From Bacillota bacterium (GTDB taxonomy: Bacteria; Bacillota; Clostridia; Lachnospirales; Lachnospiraceae): DNA of 64,000 bases. This document shows, piece by piece, positions 1 through 8,610 of the stretch (position 1 is its first letter; every line of letters begins with the position of its first letter). The notes beneath the pieces were generated by a model. It had not been told where the DNA came from and searched no databases. It saw nothing but the letters and a program-made list of their open reading frames with translations. A program made the translations under genes and the position numbers. The stretch spans positions 1 through 64,000 of the forward strand of contig JAFAFU010000073.1 of the NCBI GenBank assembly GCA_023423335.1, read 5' to 3'.

Positions 1-53
1 TCATGACACCGATGGCATATCATAATAAATATATTTTAGCCGCATGAAAGAAT

Positions 54-92
54 ACCGCCAGTCTATAAACAACTGGCGGTAGAAATAATTTT
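54..92 (+). terminator. Hairpin, probable terminator of a gene left of the window
   Basis: Nine-base arms ACCGCCAGT (54-62) and ACTGGCGGT (72-80) pair perfectly around a nine-base loop and are followed by a T/A-rich stretch. It probably ends a transcript entering from the left. The rest of 1-221 holds no convincing gene; a small dyad CACCA-T-TGGTG sits at 123-133 with no clear role. Confidence 0.55.
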
Positions 93-221
93 AATTATTC
101 AATGTCCCACTTGACGGTAGCACACCATTGGTGAGAATCCAACCTATGGGGTATTTTTTCAGTCTTATATTATAACAGTGATAAATGTCAGATTTGCCGG
201 TACTCTGCCTTGCTTATTTGC

Positions 222-250
222 TTGACATAGCCTGGTCAAATTGATATATT
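222..250 (+). promoter_or_regulatory. xylB promoter with overlapping inverted repeat
   Basis: A consensus -35 box TTGACA (222-227) and a TATATT -10 box (245-250) are separated by exactly 17 bases, about 75 bases upstream of xylB. The -35 box is also the left arm of an inverted repeat TTGAC-N8-GTCAA (222-239), placed where a repressor could block RNA polymerase. The boxes are seen directly; the operator role is inference. Confidence 0.7.
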
Positions 251-325
251 TATGTCAGATAGTTTATCCAATAAACAAGATGTAAATAATGGTTTGGATA
301 GGAAATATGAAAGGAGATAACACAG

Positions 326-1801
326 ATGTTGTATATTGGTGTTGATTTGGGTACATCCTCCGTTAAGCTTCTTCTGATGGATGAAGCAGGAGATATCAAG
401 AGTATCGTGACAAGGGAATATCCGTTATTTTTCCCGAAGCCCGGCTGGTCCGAGCAAAATCCAGAGGATTGGTACACCGCCCTCGTGGATGGCATCAAGG
501 AATTAACCAAGGACTGCAATAAGCAGGACATTGACGGTATCAGCTTTAGCGGACAGATGCATGGTATGGTAATCCTGGATGAGAATGATAAGGTGATCCG
601 TCCGGCAATTCTGTGGAACGACGGACGTACCCAGGCAGAATGTGATTATCTGAATAACGAAATCGGCAGGGAGAAGATTTCAAGCTATACCGCGAATATG
701 GCCCTGACCGGGTTTACGGCTCCGAAGCTTCTATGGGTGAGAAAGCATGAGCCTGAGAATTTCACCAAGATCAAAAAGGTTATGCTGCCGAAGGATTATA
801 TTGCATATATGCTTTCCGGCGTTCACTGCACAGATGTATCCGATGCTTCCGGAATGCTGCTGTTAGATGTTCAGAATAAGCGCTGGTCCAAGGAAATGCT
901 TGACCTCTGCGGTCTCACAGAGGAGCAGATGGCTAAGGTATATGAGTCCTATGAGGTAGTAGGCACCTTAAGTGAGAACGCTGCGAAAGAGCTGGGCCTA
1001 CCTGCTTCTGTCAAGGTAATTGCAGGCGGCGGTGATCAGGCGGTCGCGGCAGTCGGAACCGGTACCGTAGGAGTCGGTAAATGTAATGTTTCCTTAGGAA
1101 CCTCCGGAGTTGTATTTATTTCCTCCGAAAAATTTGCGGTGGATGACCAGAATGCGCTCCATGCTTTCTGTCATGCGGACGGCAAATATCATTTTATGGG
1201 TGTTATGCTTTCTGCGGCTGCTTCCAACAAGTGGTGGATGGATGAAATCATCGGAACCAAGGAATATGCCAAGGAACAGAAGGGCATTGAGAAGCTCGGT
1301 GAGAATAATGTGTTCTTCCTGCCCTATCTGATGGGTGAGAGAACCCCTCACAACAATCCCAATGCGAGAGGAACCTTCATTGGCATGACTATGGATACGA
1401 CCCGCGAAGACATGACCCAGGCAGTTCTGGAGGGTGTTGCCTTTGCACTCCGTGATTCCTTTGAGATTACGAAAAGCCTCGGTGTTGATCTGGAGAGAAT
1501 CCGTATCAACGGCGGTGGTGCAAAGAGTCCTCTGTGGTGTAAGATTATCGCTAACGTATTGAATGTTAAAGTGGATAAAATCAACTCCGAAGAAGGTCCT
1601 GCTTTCGGCGCGGCAATTCTGGCGGCAGTCGGCTGCGGCAAATATGCTTCCGTAGAAGAAGCGGCCGGCAAGCTGATCAAGGTGATTGACACGACCGAAC
1701 AGGATGCGGAGACTGTGAAGCTGTACAACAAGAAATATGAAGTATTCAAGCAATTGTATCCGACCTTAAAGGAAATGTTTGATAAGATGATTCAGTGTTA
1801 A
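326..1801 (+). CDS. xylB: Xylulokinase
   Basis: This 491-residue protein of the FGGY carbohydrate kinase family phosphorylates D-xylulose with ATP to xylulose 5-phosphate, the entry into the pentose phosphate pathway. The N-terminal phosphate-binding motif GVDLGTSSVK starts at residue 5. The second domain carries AGGGDQAVAAVGTG, whose Asp237 fits the family catalytic base, and a GGGAKSPLW motif lies near residue 395. Length is typical. ATG 326 is supported by AAGGAG at 311-316. It has its own promoter and stands alone; xylose isomerase is not in the window. The GH8 exo-oligoxylanase 2.4 kb downstream would supply its substrate indirectly. A related FGGY substrate cannot be fully excluded. Confidence 0.93.
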   Translation: MLYIGVDLGTSSVKLLLMDEAGDIKSIVTREYPLFFPKPGWSEQNPEDWYTALVDGIKELTKDCNKQDIDGISFSGQMHGMVILDENDKVIRPAILWNDGRTQAECDYLNNEIGREKISSYTANMALTGFTAPKLLWVRKHEPENFTKIKKVMLPKDYIAYMLSGVHCTDVSDASGMLLLDVQNKRWSKEMLDLCGLTEEQMAKVYESYEVVGTLSENAAKELGLPASVKVIAGGGDQAVAAVGTGTVGVGKCNVSLGTSGVVFISSEKFAVDDQNALHAFCHADGKYHFMGVMLSAAASNKWWMDEIIGTKEYAKEQKGIEKLGENNVFFLPYLMGERTPHNNPNARGTFIGMTMDTTREDMTQAVLEGVAFALRDSFEITKSLGVDLERIRINGGGAKSPLWCKIIANVLNVKVDKINSEEGPAFGAAILAAVGCGKYASVEEAAGKLIKVIDTTEQDAETVKLYNKKYEVFKQLYPTLKEMFDKMIQC

Positions 1802-1820
1802 AGCCAATTCAAAAATATAG

Positions 1821-2023
1821 TTCGTCAATTTGCGAGGTTTAGCTGGTAATAGCGTGATACAAAACATAGTTCATTCGCAACACGCTTTCGCTTGGATGAA
1901 GTACGTAGTGGTACGTAAGGCCCTAAAATACAGGGCCTAAGTACCAACGACTTCATAACAGTTGCTCACCGAACTATGTTCTGCATCACTTCAATATAGT
2001 TAGTGAATGTGCAAATTGACGAA
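1821..2023. repeat. 203-bp long imperfect hairpin element
   Basis: The outer arms TTCGTCAATTTGC (1821-1833) and GCAAATTGACGAA (2011-2023) are perfect complements. Inside, GTGATACAAAACATAGTTC (1854-1872) pairs with GAACTATGTTCTGCATCAC (1971-1989) with two mismatches. The segments around 1895-1918 and 1938-1955 pair loosely, and GGCCCT (1919-1924) pairs with AGGGCC (1932-1937) at the tip. No coding frame spans it. This could be a MITE-like or REP-like element or a structured RNA after xylB. Nothing resembling a transposase is nearby. Confidence 0.7.
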
Positions 2024-2029
2024 GCCATG

Positions 2030-2055
2030 ATGCTCGAAGGACTTTTGACACCTGA
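2030..2055 (+). repeat. 26-nt dispersed motif, copy 1
   Basis: The sequence starting ATGCTCGAAGGACTTTTGAC and ending ACCTGA recurs at 28647-28672 on the opposite strand with a single A/G difference. This copy follows the 203-bp hairpin and precedes the terminator at 2086. Confidence 0.7.
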
Positions 2056-2085
2056 ATCATATCATGAGGATAAATGAATTCATGG

Positions 2086-2136
2086 CTCCCGCCGGTTTTC
2101 GCTTCCCCTTGGGGGAAGCGGCTGACGGGAGTTTTT
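2086..2136 (+). terminator. Rho-independent terminator
   Basis: The outer stem CTCCCG (2086-2091)/CGGGAG (2126-2131) encloses a second stem GCTTCCCC (2101-2108)/GGGGAAGC (2112-2119) and is followed directly by TTTTT (2132-2136). It probably ends the xylB transcript after the hairpin element. Confidence 0.8.
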
Positions 2137-2251
2137 GATTGATTACCAAATTTATGTATGCTAAAATTAACTGGGAATAAGAATAATAAGCATATACTTC
2201 AAAAGGAAGCATGATATCGTTGGAGGATATAATAGAAAGGAGCTGCAAGGG

Positions 2252-3037
2252 ATGCAGCCATATACAACGGCCTTTGCCCGGGTTTATGATGTATTGATGG
2301 ACCATATTTCCTATGAGAAATGGGCGGAATATATTACCGGGTTATTGAAGCAGCATAAAATTGAAAGCGGTCTGGTCCTGGAGCTGGGCTGCGGGACAGG
2401 GAATATGACCAGGAGCATGGCAGGGAAGGGCTATGATATGATTGGTATTGATACCTCCGAAGAGATGCTTGCCATAGCCAGAGAAATGAGTGAGGACAAG
2501 GGGGATGGTATCCTGTACTTATGCCAGGACATGAGGGAGTTTGAACTCTATGGGACCGTAGCAGCCATAATCTGCGTCTGTGACAGTATAAATTACCTGC
2601 TGGAAGAAGAGGATTTATTAAAGGTATTCCGCCTGGCAGGTAACTATCTTGATCCCGGCGGACTCTTTATCTTTGATATGGGTACACCCTATGCCTACGA
2701 GGAAGTGATGGGAGATACCACCTTTGCGGTGAACCGTGAGGAGGGAAGCTTTATCTGGGAGAACACCTTCTATTCGGAGGATATGATTAATGAAGTGAAC
2801 CTGACCCTGTTTGTACCTCAGATGACGGAGGACGGCAGGATATTATATGATAAGCTGGAGGAGACCCATATAAGGAAGGCTTATTCCCTGGATGCCATCC
2901 GCAGGCTGATAGAAGAAGCCGGACTGGAATGGGTGAACGCCTATGCCGAGCTTTCGCAGACAGAACCGGGAGAAGACAGTGAACGGGTCTATGTACTGGC
3001 TAGGGAGAAGCATCGTCCGAACAAACGGTATCTGTAA
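2252..3037 (+). CDS. Class I SAM-dependent methyltransferase
   Basis: A 261-residue cytosolic protein with the Rossmann methyltransferase motif I VLELGCGTGNMTRSM (about residues 45-60), an acidic motif II in GYDMIGIDTSEEM, and the post-motif CDSINYLL. These bind S-adenosylmethionine. The C-terminal half contains a beta-rich insertion typical of the small-molecule methyltransferases annotated as Methyltransf_25/11. The substrate cannot be read from sequence. ATG 2252 is preceded by GAAAGGAG at 2235-2242. It lies between terminated xylB and hslO, 166 bases before the latter, so it may be co-transcribed with hslO but shows no functional link. Confidence 0.85.
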   Translation: MQPYTTAFARVYDVLMDHISYEKWAEYITGLLKQHKIESGLVLELGCGTGNMTRSMAGKGYDMIGIDTSEEMLAIAREMSEDKGDGILYLCQDMREFELYGTVAAIICVCDSINYLLEEEDLLKVFRLAGNYLDPGGLFIFDMGTPYAYEEVMGDTTFAVNREEGSFIWENTFYSEDMINEVNLTLFVPQMTEDGRILYDKLEETHIRKAYSLDAIRRLIEEAGLEWVNAYAELSQTEPGEDSERVYVLAREKHRPNKRYL

Positions 3038-3203
3038 AGCCGGTTACAAGAGACAACCATAAAAATAAAAGCGGATAAAGGAATAAGAGGGAAAGCTTTT
3101 AAATCATTCACTCGGCAGGTTTGTGTCTGCGCTGCATCCACAAACTTGAGATGTGCATAGTCCTGCAAGCGAGACATTGAGCAGCGCAGAAATGAGGATG
3201 ACC

Positions 3204-4085
3204 ATGACGGATTATATCATAAGAGCGAGTGCCGCAGACAACCAGATTCGGGCACTTGCAGCAACAACAAGGGAACTGGTGGAGCATGCCAGGCAGATTC
3301 ATAATACCAGTCCGGTTGCGACAGCAGCCCTCGGCAGGCTGTTAACAGCCGGTGCAATGATGGGAAGTATGATGAAGGGAGACACAGATATCCTGACGCT
3401 TCAGATCAAAGGCGACGGTCCGATCGGAGGGATCACGGTAACGGCAGATTCCAAGGCAGTTGTGAAAGGCTATGCCTATCACCCGGAGGCGATGCTCCCT
3501 GCCAATGAGAAAGGAAAGCTGGATGTCAGAGGCATCTTAGGAGACGGCATTCTGACAGTAATTAAGGATTTAGGACTCAAGGAGCCCTATGTCGGGCAGA
3601 CCCATCTGGTATCCGGTGAGATTGCAGAGGATCTGACCTATTATTATGCCACCAGCGAACAAATACCCTCCAGTGTGGCGCTGGGGGTGCTGATGAATAA
3701 GGACAATACGGTTAAACGGGCCGGAGGATTTATCCTGCAGCTGCTGCCCTTTGCAGAAGAAGAGGTTATTACAAAGCTTGAGAATAAAATCAGCCAATTG
3801 GACGGAATCACCGGTCTTTTGGACCGGGAGCTGGGTCCGGAGCTGATTCTGGAATATATTCTCGGAGATTTCGGACTTACGATACTTGACCGGCTCCCGA
3901 CAGCCTTTGAATGCAACTGCAGCAAGCATAGAGTGGAGAAGGCGGTTATCTCCATCGGACCGAAGGAGATCCGGGAAATGATCCGGGATAATGAGCCGAT
4001 TGAGGTTAACTGCCATTTCTGTAATAAGCATTACAGCTTCTCCGTGGAGGAGCTGCAGGGATTGCTGCAAAAGGCGGGAAAATAA
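3204..4085 (+). CDS. hslO: Redox-regulated chaperone Hsp33
   Basis: The 293-residue cytosolic holdase protects unfolding proteins during oxidative stress. The C-terminal zinc switch is intact, with a C-x-C pair (FECNCSKH, Cys237 and Cys239) and a C-x2-C pair (CHFCNKHY, Cys270 and Cys273), spaced as in Escherichia coli Hsp33. The N-terminal domain starts with the family-typical MTDYIIRA, and GPIGGITV and GAMMGSM are conserved motifs. I chose ATG 3204 because it gives the family N-terminus and has TGAGG at 3193-3197. An in-frame ATG at 3153 would add 17 unconserved residues. It probably forms a unit of its own. Confidence 0.95.
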   Translation: MTDYIIRASAADNQIRALAATTRELVEHARQIHNTSPVATAALGRLLTAGAMMGSMMKGDTDILTLQIKGDGPIGGITVTADSKAVVKGYAYHPEAMLPANEKGKLDVRGILGDGILTVIKDLGLKEPYVGQTHLVSGEIAEDLTYYYATSEQIPSSVALGVLMNKDNTVKRAGGFILQLLPFAEEEVITKLENKISQLDGITGLLDRELGPELILEYILGDFGLTILDRLPTAFECNCSKHRVEKAVISIGPKEIREMIRDNEPIEVNCHFCNKHYSFSVEELQGLLQKAGK

Positions 4086-4196
4086 CGGATATCACAAAAA
4101 GAGGATAAAGAATTACATTGTAACGCCCGGGAAGTCATAATAGAATGAGATATACTGAATGGAGTGCCTGCGAAAGAAGGCATAAGGAGGCTAATT

Positions 4197-5330
4197 ATGA
4201 AAGGTGCTTTTTACACCGGGGAATATCGGAACTTGTTCAAGGAGTTCGGTTACGAGGATGCTGCCATAGAGCAGAAGCTGGAGAATGCTTATCAGACCAT
4301 ATTTTATGGACCGGAAGAGGAACGCTTCTATCATGAGATGGGCAGTGACATGGCTTATTTTGAGGATACGGGGAATCATGATGCCAGGAGCGAAGGAATG
4401 TCCTACGGCATGATGATGTGTGTGCAGAGGAATTGGAAGAAGGAGTTTGACAAACTGTGGCGTTTTTCTAAGACCTTTATGTGGATGGAGACCGGAAAGA
4501 ACAGCGGGTATTTTGCCTGGTCCGTACAGCCGGACGGGACGAAGAATGACTATGGACCTGCCCCGGATGGGGAAGAGTACTTTGCTATGGCATTATTTTT
4601 TGCTTCAAACCGTTGGGGAGACGGTGAGGGTATCTATAATTACTCCAGGGAAGCGAGGGCAATTCTGCATGAATGTGTCCATAAGGGAGAAGGAGGAACT
4701 CCGGGAGATCCCATGTGGGAGCCAAGCAATAAGCTGATTAAATTCATTCCGAACTGTAATTTTACGGATCCCTCCTATCATTTGCCTCATTTCTATGAAT
4801 TATTTGCGCTCTGGGCTGACCCGGAGGACAGTCAGTTCTGGAAGCAGACGGCACAGGCCAGCAGGGAATATTTAAGGAAGGCCTGCCATCCGGTCACCGG
4901 CCTGGCACCGGAGTACTCCCATTATGACGGAAGTCCCTATATGAAGAACAACCGGGAGAGATACTACAGTGACGCTTACCGTGTTCCTGCCAACATCGGA
5001 CTGGATTATGCCTGGTTTGCTGCTGACGAATGGGAGAGGGATAATGCGGACAGGATACAGAAATTTTTCTGTGAAACCGTTAAGGGACGGATTGATATGG
5101 TCTATGAGCTGGACGGAACAATTATCGAGGAGAAAGCGCTTCATCCGGTTGCAATAATCGCAACGAATGCGGAGGCTTCCCTTGCCGCTCATGAAACCGC
5201 ATATCAGAGGGAATGTGTGGAGCTGTTCTGGAATACGCCGCTGCGAAGGGGAGATCGCCGTTATTATGATAATTGTTTATATCTGTTTGCCTTAATGGCT
5301 TTAAGCGGAAATTACAGGATATGGAAGTAA
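4197..5330 (+). CDS. rex8A: GH8 reducing-end xylose-releasing exo-oligoxylanase
   Basis: The 377-residue protein aligns by eye along its length with Bacillus halodurans Rex (GH8), which removes xylose from the reducing end of xylo-oligosaccharides by inversion. The general acid sits in RSEGMSYGMM (Glu66) and the general base in YYSDAYRVPANIGLD (Asp259). His316 in EKALHPVAIIATNA matches the histidine that blocks the cleft and makes Rex exo-acting. There is no signal peptide, so it acts in the cytoplasm on imported oligomers. ATG 4197 follows AAGGAGG (4184-4190). The GH94 gene starts 74 bases downstream with no terminator between, so the two probably form an operon. Confidence 0.93.
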   Translation: MKGAFYTGEYRNLFKEFGYEDAAIEQKLENAYQTIFYGPEEERFYHEMGSDMAYFEDTGNHDARSEGMSYGMMMCVQRNWKKEFDKLWRFSKTFMWMETGKNSGYFAWSVQPDGTKNDYGPAPDGEEYFAMALFFASNRWGDGEGIYNYSREARAILHECVHKGEGGTPGDPMWEPSNKLIKFIPNCNFTDPSYHLPHFYELFALWADPEDSQFWKQTAQASREYLRKACHPVTGLAPEYSHYDGSPYMKNNRERYYSDAYRVPANIGLDYAWFAADEWERDNADRIQKFFCETVKGRIDMVYELDGTIIEEKALHPVAIIATNAEASLAAHETAYQRECVELFWNTPLRRGDRRYYDNCLYLFALMALSGNYRIWK

Positions 5331-5360
5331 AGAAAGAAATAATATTAAGAGGGCAATAAA

Positions 5361-5400
5361 AAGGGAGCAATAAAAAGGAGTATATAATAAAAAGGAGAGG
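5361..5400 (+). promoter_or_regulatory. Triplicated Shine-Dalgarno-like leader of the GH94 gene
   Basis: AATAAAAAGG-type units recur three times within 45 bases: AAGGGAG (5361-5367), AAAAAGGAG (5372-5380) and AAAAAGGAGAGG ending at 5400. Only the last is correctly spaced from ATG 5405. The others may be standby ribosome sites or products of slippage duplication. Confidence 0.5.
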
Positions 5401-5404
5401 TTAT

Positions 5405-7831
5405 ATGAACTACGGTTATTTTGATGAAAAAAACAAGGAATATGTCATTACCAGGCCCGATACACCCGCACCCTGGGCGAATTATCTGGGCTCACCGGAG
5501 TACGGCGCGATCATATCCAACAACGCGGGCGGATACAGCTTCGTAAAAAGCGGCGCCAATGGAAGAATCACCCGGTACATCTTCAACCAGGAGGACAGGC
5601 CGGGAAGATATGTCTACTTAAGGGATGATGATGAGAAGGACTATTGGTCTGCTTCCTGGCAGCCGGTCGGAAAGCCCCTGGGGGAGGGGGGACCCGGTGA
5701 AGCCTTGGAATACGGCAGATATCAGAATGCCTGCCATCACGGGACTGCCTATACGAAGATTAAGGCACAGTATAAGGACATCTCCTCCGAGGTACTCTAT
5801 TATGTGCCTCTGAATAGGACCCATGAGGTCTGGAAGGTGACTGTAAAGAATACCGGGGACCGTCCCAGAAAGATATCTGCCTTCGGTTTCATCGAGTTTA
5901 CCAATGAGGACAACTATGAGAATGATCAGGTGAATCTACAGTACACCCTGTTCATTACGAAGACCTTTTTCAAGGAGAATAAAATACTTCAGACAATTAA
6001 TGAGAATGACGGGAAGGATGCCGAAGGCACCAACCATAAGGAGCGTTTCTTCGGTCTCACCGGAGCAGAGGTTGCCTCCTACAACGGAAGCAAGGCCAGC
6101 TTCATCGGAAGCTACCGCAGCTATGGCAATCCGATTGCCGTGGAACGGGGCAGCTGTGATAATGTCTTAAACTATAACCAGAATGCCTGCGGCGCTCTTC
6201 ATACGAAGCTGGAGCTGGCACCCGGTGAAAGCAGGGAATTCATATTCCTGTTAGGCCGCAAGACGGATAAGGAAGCCGCAGAGCTTCTGAACTATTATGC
6301 TGATCCGGCAGTTGTCAGCCGGGAGATGAACGAGCTGATTAATTATTGGCACGGTAAGCTGAGTAATTTCCAGGTGAAGACTCCCAGCGAGGCCTTCAAC
6401 GCCATGCTGAATACCTGGAATGCTTACCAATGCTTCATTACCTTCATCTGGTCCAGGGCAGCCTCCTTCCTGTACGCCGGACTCCGTAACGGATACGGCT
6501 ACCGGGACACGGTGCAGGATATCCAGGGAATCATACACCTGGACCCCGCCATGGCAAAAGAAAAAATCCGGTTCATGCTGTCGGCCCAGGTGGACAACGG
6601 CGGCGGACTTCCCCTGGTTAAGTTTGACCACAATGCCGGTCATGAGGATACTCCGGATGATGCCTCCTATGTGCAGGCAACGGGACACCCCGCCTACCGT
6701 GCGGATGATGCCCTGTGGCTGTTTCCAACGGTCTATAAATATATGGCGGAAACCGGAGAGAAGGATTTTCTGGATGAAGTCATACCTTATGCGAATAAGG
6801 ATGAGGGCACGGTCTATGACCACTTAAAGAGGGCAATTAATTTTTCCATGGAACGCAGAAGTACTCACGGAATGCCCGCCGGTCTCCACGCAGACTGGAA
6901 TGACTGCCTGAGACTGGGCAAGAAGGGAGAATCCACCTTCGTTGCAATGCAGCTTTATTATGCGATGGAAGTGATCAGAAACATTGCGGAGGATAAAAAG
7001 GATACGGATTATCTGGCATATCTGGATAAGGTTCAAACCGAATTAAAGGATACCATCAATCGGAATTGCTGGGAGGAAGACCGTTTCATCCGCGGCTTCA
7101 AGGAGGACGGTCAGGTCATCGGTTCCAGAAAGGATCCGGAAGCCAGCATGTGGTTAAATCCCCAGTCCTGGGCGGTGATCAGCGGACTGGCAGCAAAGGA
7201 CCAGGCGGAGAAGGCACTGGAGAGTGTCCATAGGGAACTGAATACCGGATATGGTGTCAGGATTATGGCGCCCTCCTATGTGGATCATGCGTTTCAAGGG
7301 GCATTGGCGATTCTGTTTAATAAATCCACAAAGGAAAACGGCAGTATCTTCTCACAGACCCAGGGCTGGATTATTCTTGCGGAAGCTTTGATGGGACATG
7401 GCAACCGTGCCTTTGAATATTTCACCGAGTCCAGCCCGGCGTCTCAGAATGACCATGCTGAGATCCGTGTTCTCGAACCCTATGCCCATGGACAGTTTGT
7501 CGAGAGTGTCGACAGCCCCTTTGAAGGAAGGGCCAATGTACATTGGCTGACCGGGACTGCTTCCACGGTAATGGTTGGCTGTGTCGAGGGTATCCTGGGT
7601 ATGAGACCTGATTTGAACGGACTTTTAATCGCCCCGAGTATTCCCGGTGACTGGAAAGAGTTTCGGATAGAGAAAACCTTCCGGGGTAAGAAGCTTCTGA
7701 TACAGGTGAAGAACGAATCCGGTGCGGAGAGCGGATATAAGGAATTCTATGTGAACGGAGTGAAGCTTGATAAAAACTATCTGCCGGAGAAAATGATGAA
7801 GGATGTCAATGATATTCTGTTAGTGATGTAA
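5405..7831 (+). CDS. GH94 glycoside phosphorylase (cellobiose/chitobiose phosphorylase family)
   Basis: An 808-residue cytosolic enzyme of family GH94, which cleaves beta-glycosidic disaccharides with phosphate to give an alpha-sugar 1-phosphate. The N-terminal beta-sandwich begins with ITRPDTPAPWANYLG. The catalytic (alpha/alpha)6 barrel contains GYRDTVQD (Asp368) and HADWNDCLRLG, whose Asp500 fits the family general acid. ENGSIFSQTQGW and HWLTGTAST match conserved C-terminal blocks. By memory several motifs, such as IxLRDDE and NPIAVxxGxCxN, look closer to chitobiose phosphorylase than to cellobiose phosphorylase, but specificity is not settled. Its operon partner acts on xylo-oligosaccharides, so an undescribed substrate is possible. 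AAGGAGAGG lies just before ATG 5405. Confidence 0.88.
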   Translation: MNYGYFDEKNKEYVITRPDTPAPWANYLGSPEYGAIISNNAGGYSFVKSGANGRITRYIFNQEDRPGRYVYLRDDDEKDYWSASWQPVGKPLGEGGPGEALEYGRYQNACHHGTAYTKIKAQYKDISSEVLYYVPLNRTHEVWKVTVKNTGDRPRKISAFGFIEFTNEDNYENDQVNLQYTLFITKTFFKENKILQTINENDGKDAEGTNHKERFFGLTGAEVASYNGSKASFIGSYRSYGNPIAVERGSCDNVLNYNQNACGALHTKLELAPGESREFIFLLGRKTDKEAAELLNYYADPAVVSREMNELINYWHGKLSNFQVKTPSEAFNAMLNTWNAYQCFITFIWSRAASFLYAGLRNGYGYRDTVQDIQGIIHLDPAMAKEKIRFMLSAQVDNGGGLPLVKFDHNAGHEDTPDDASYVQATGHPAYRADDALWLFPTVYKYMAETGEKDFLDEVIPYANKDEGTVYDHLKRAINFSMERRSTHGMPAGLHADWNDCLRLGKKGESTFVAMQLYYAMEVIRNIAEDKKDTDYLAYLDKVQTELKDTINRNCWEEDRFIRGFKEDGQVIGSRKDPEASMWLNPQSWAVISGLAAKDQAEKALESVHRELNTGYGVRIMAPSYVDHAFQGALAILFNKSTKENGSIFSQTQGWIILAEALMGHGNRAFEYFTESSPASQNDHAEIRVLEPYAHGQFVESVDSPFEGRANVHWLTGTASTVMVGCVEGILGMRPDLNGLLIAPSIPGDWKEFRIEKTFRGKKLLIQVKNESGAESGYKEFYVNGVKLDKNYLPEKMMKDVNDILLVM

Positions 7832-7841
7832 CCAGCTTACC

Positions 7842-7886
7842 AGAGCTTATTCAGAAGATGTTATATTTTCCGAATAAGCTCTTTTT
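7842..7886 (+). terminator. Rho-independent terminator after the GH8-GH94 pair
   Basis: Perfect 11-base arms AGAGCTTATTC (7842-7852) and GAATAAGCTCT (7872-7882) are followed by a T run. It ends the presumed rex8A-GH94 operon, 10 bases after the GH94 stop. Confidence 0.85.
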
Positions 7887-8000
7887 CGTGATGGATTTGG
7901 TCTTAAAAGTATGGTAATATATTGGCAGTATGTAATGCAAGTTGAATAAGGGCCTGCGGCCCAAAGTTTGCAGGCTTTAATGAAAGGTATGGTTATTGCT

Positions 8001-8588
8001 ATGGAAGTTGTTAAGGCAAGCAGTCTGGAAGATAATGCCCGTAAGAAAATCAGTGATATTTTTGTCGGCGGTTTTATACAGTGGCTGGGTTATTTCTCAA
8101 AGGATGAAGAGAAGCTTTCCAGAGCCTTCTCTCACATGTTTCTGCTGGATTCCTTCTATGTGGCGCTGGTTGATGGTGAGATTGCCGGAATTGCCGCCTG
8201 TACGGACGGGAAGCATCCGCCGATTCGGCTTTACTCGAAAGAATTACGGCGCTATTTGGGGTTGATTAAGGGAACCATTGCAGGAATTGTCTTAAAGAAG
8301 GAGCTGGAAAACCATCCCTATCCCTTTCCGATAGAGCCCGGCTGCGGTTCAGTGGAATTTGTGGCAACGGACCGCAGGCACCGCGGGAAGGGAGTTGCTA
8401 CTTCTATCATTAAACATATCTTTGCGGATACGGCATATGACTCCTTTATCCTTGAGGTGGCGGATACCAATACCTCTGCAGTCAGGGTTTATGAGAAGCT
8501 TGGCTTTACGGAGTTTACGCGCATCCCTCAAAAGCACAGCAAGCAAAGCGGCATAAACTATCTTGTATATATGAAATACCTAAAATAA
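8001..8588 (+). CDS. GNAT family N-acetyltransferase
   Basis: About 195 residues. The GNAT fold signature is clear in the second half. VEFVATDRRHRGKGVATSIIK contains the acetyl-CoA pyrophosphate loop R-x2-G-x-G, followed by VADTNTSAVRVYEKLGF, the usual beta6-alpha4 segment. It should transfer an acetyl group from acetyl-CoA to an unknown amine. The start is uncertain: ATG 8001 has AAAGG at 7983-7987, a little far, while in-frame ATGs at 7968, 7980 and 7989 have no better site. It stands alone between terminated GH94 and the hairpin at 8611. A tabtoxin-type or ribosomal-protein acetyltransferase role cannot be distinguished. Confidence 0.85.
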   Translation: MEVVKASSLEDNARKKISDIFVGGFIQWLGYFSKDEEKLSRAFSHMFLLDSFYVALVDGEIAGIAACTDGKHPPIRLYSKELRRYLGLIKGTIAGIVLKKELENHPYPFPIEPGCGSVEFVATDRRHRGKGVATSIIKHIFADTAYDSFILEVADTNTSAVRVYEKLGFTEFTRIPQKHSKQSGINYLVYMKYLK

Positions 8589-8610
8589 AACAAAGAACCT
8601 GGAGATAATA

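Noticed and set aside
1094..1753. Long antisense frame in xylB
   Set aside because: It is a shadow of xylB codon usage. Similar antisense frames in purB, valS, purL and the ABC exporter genes were rejected for the same reason.
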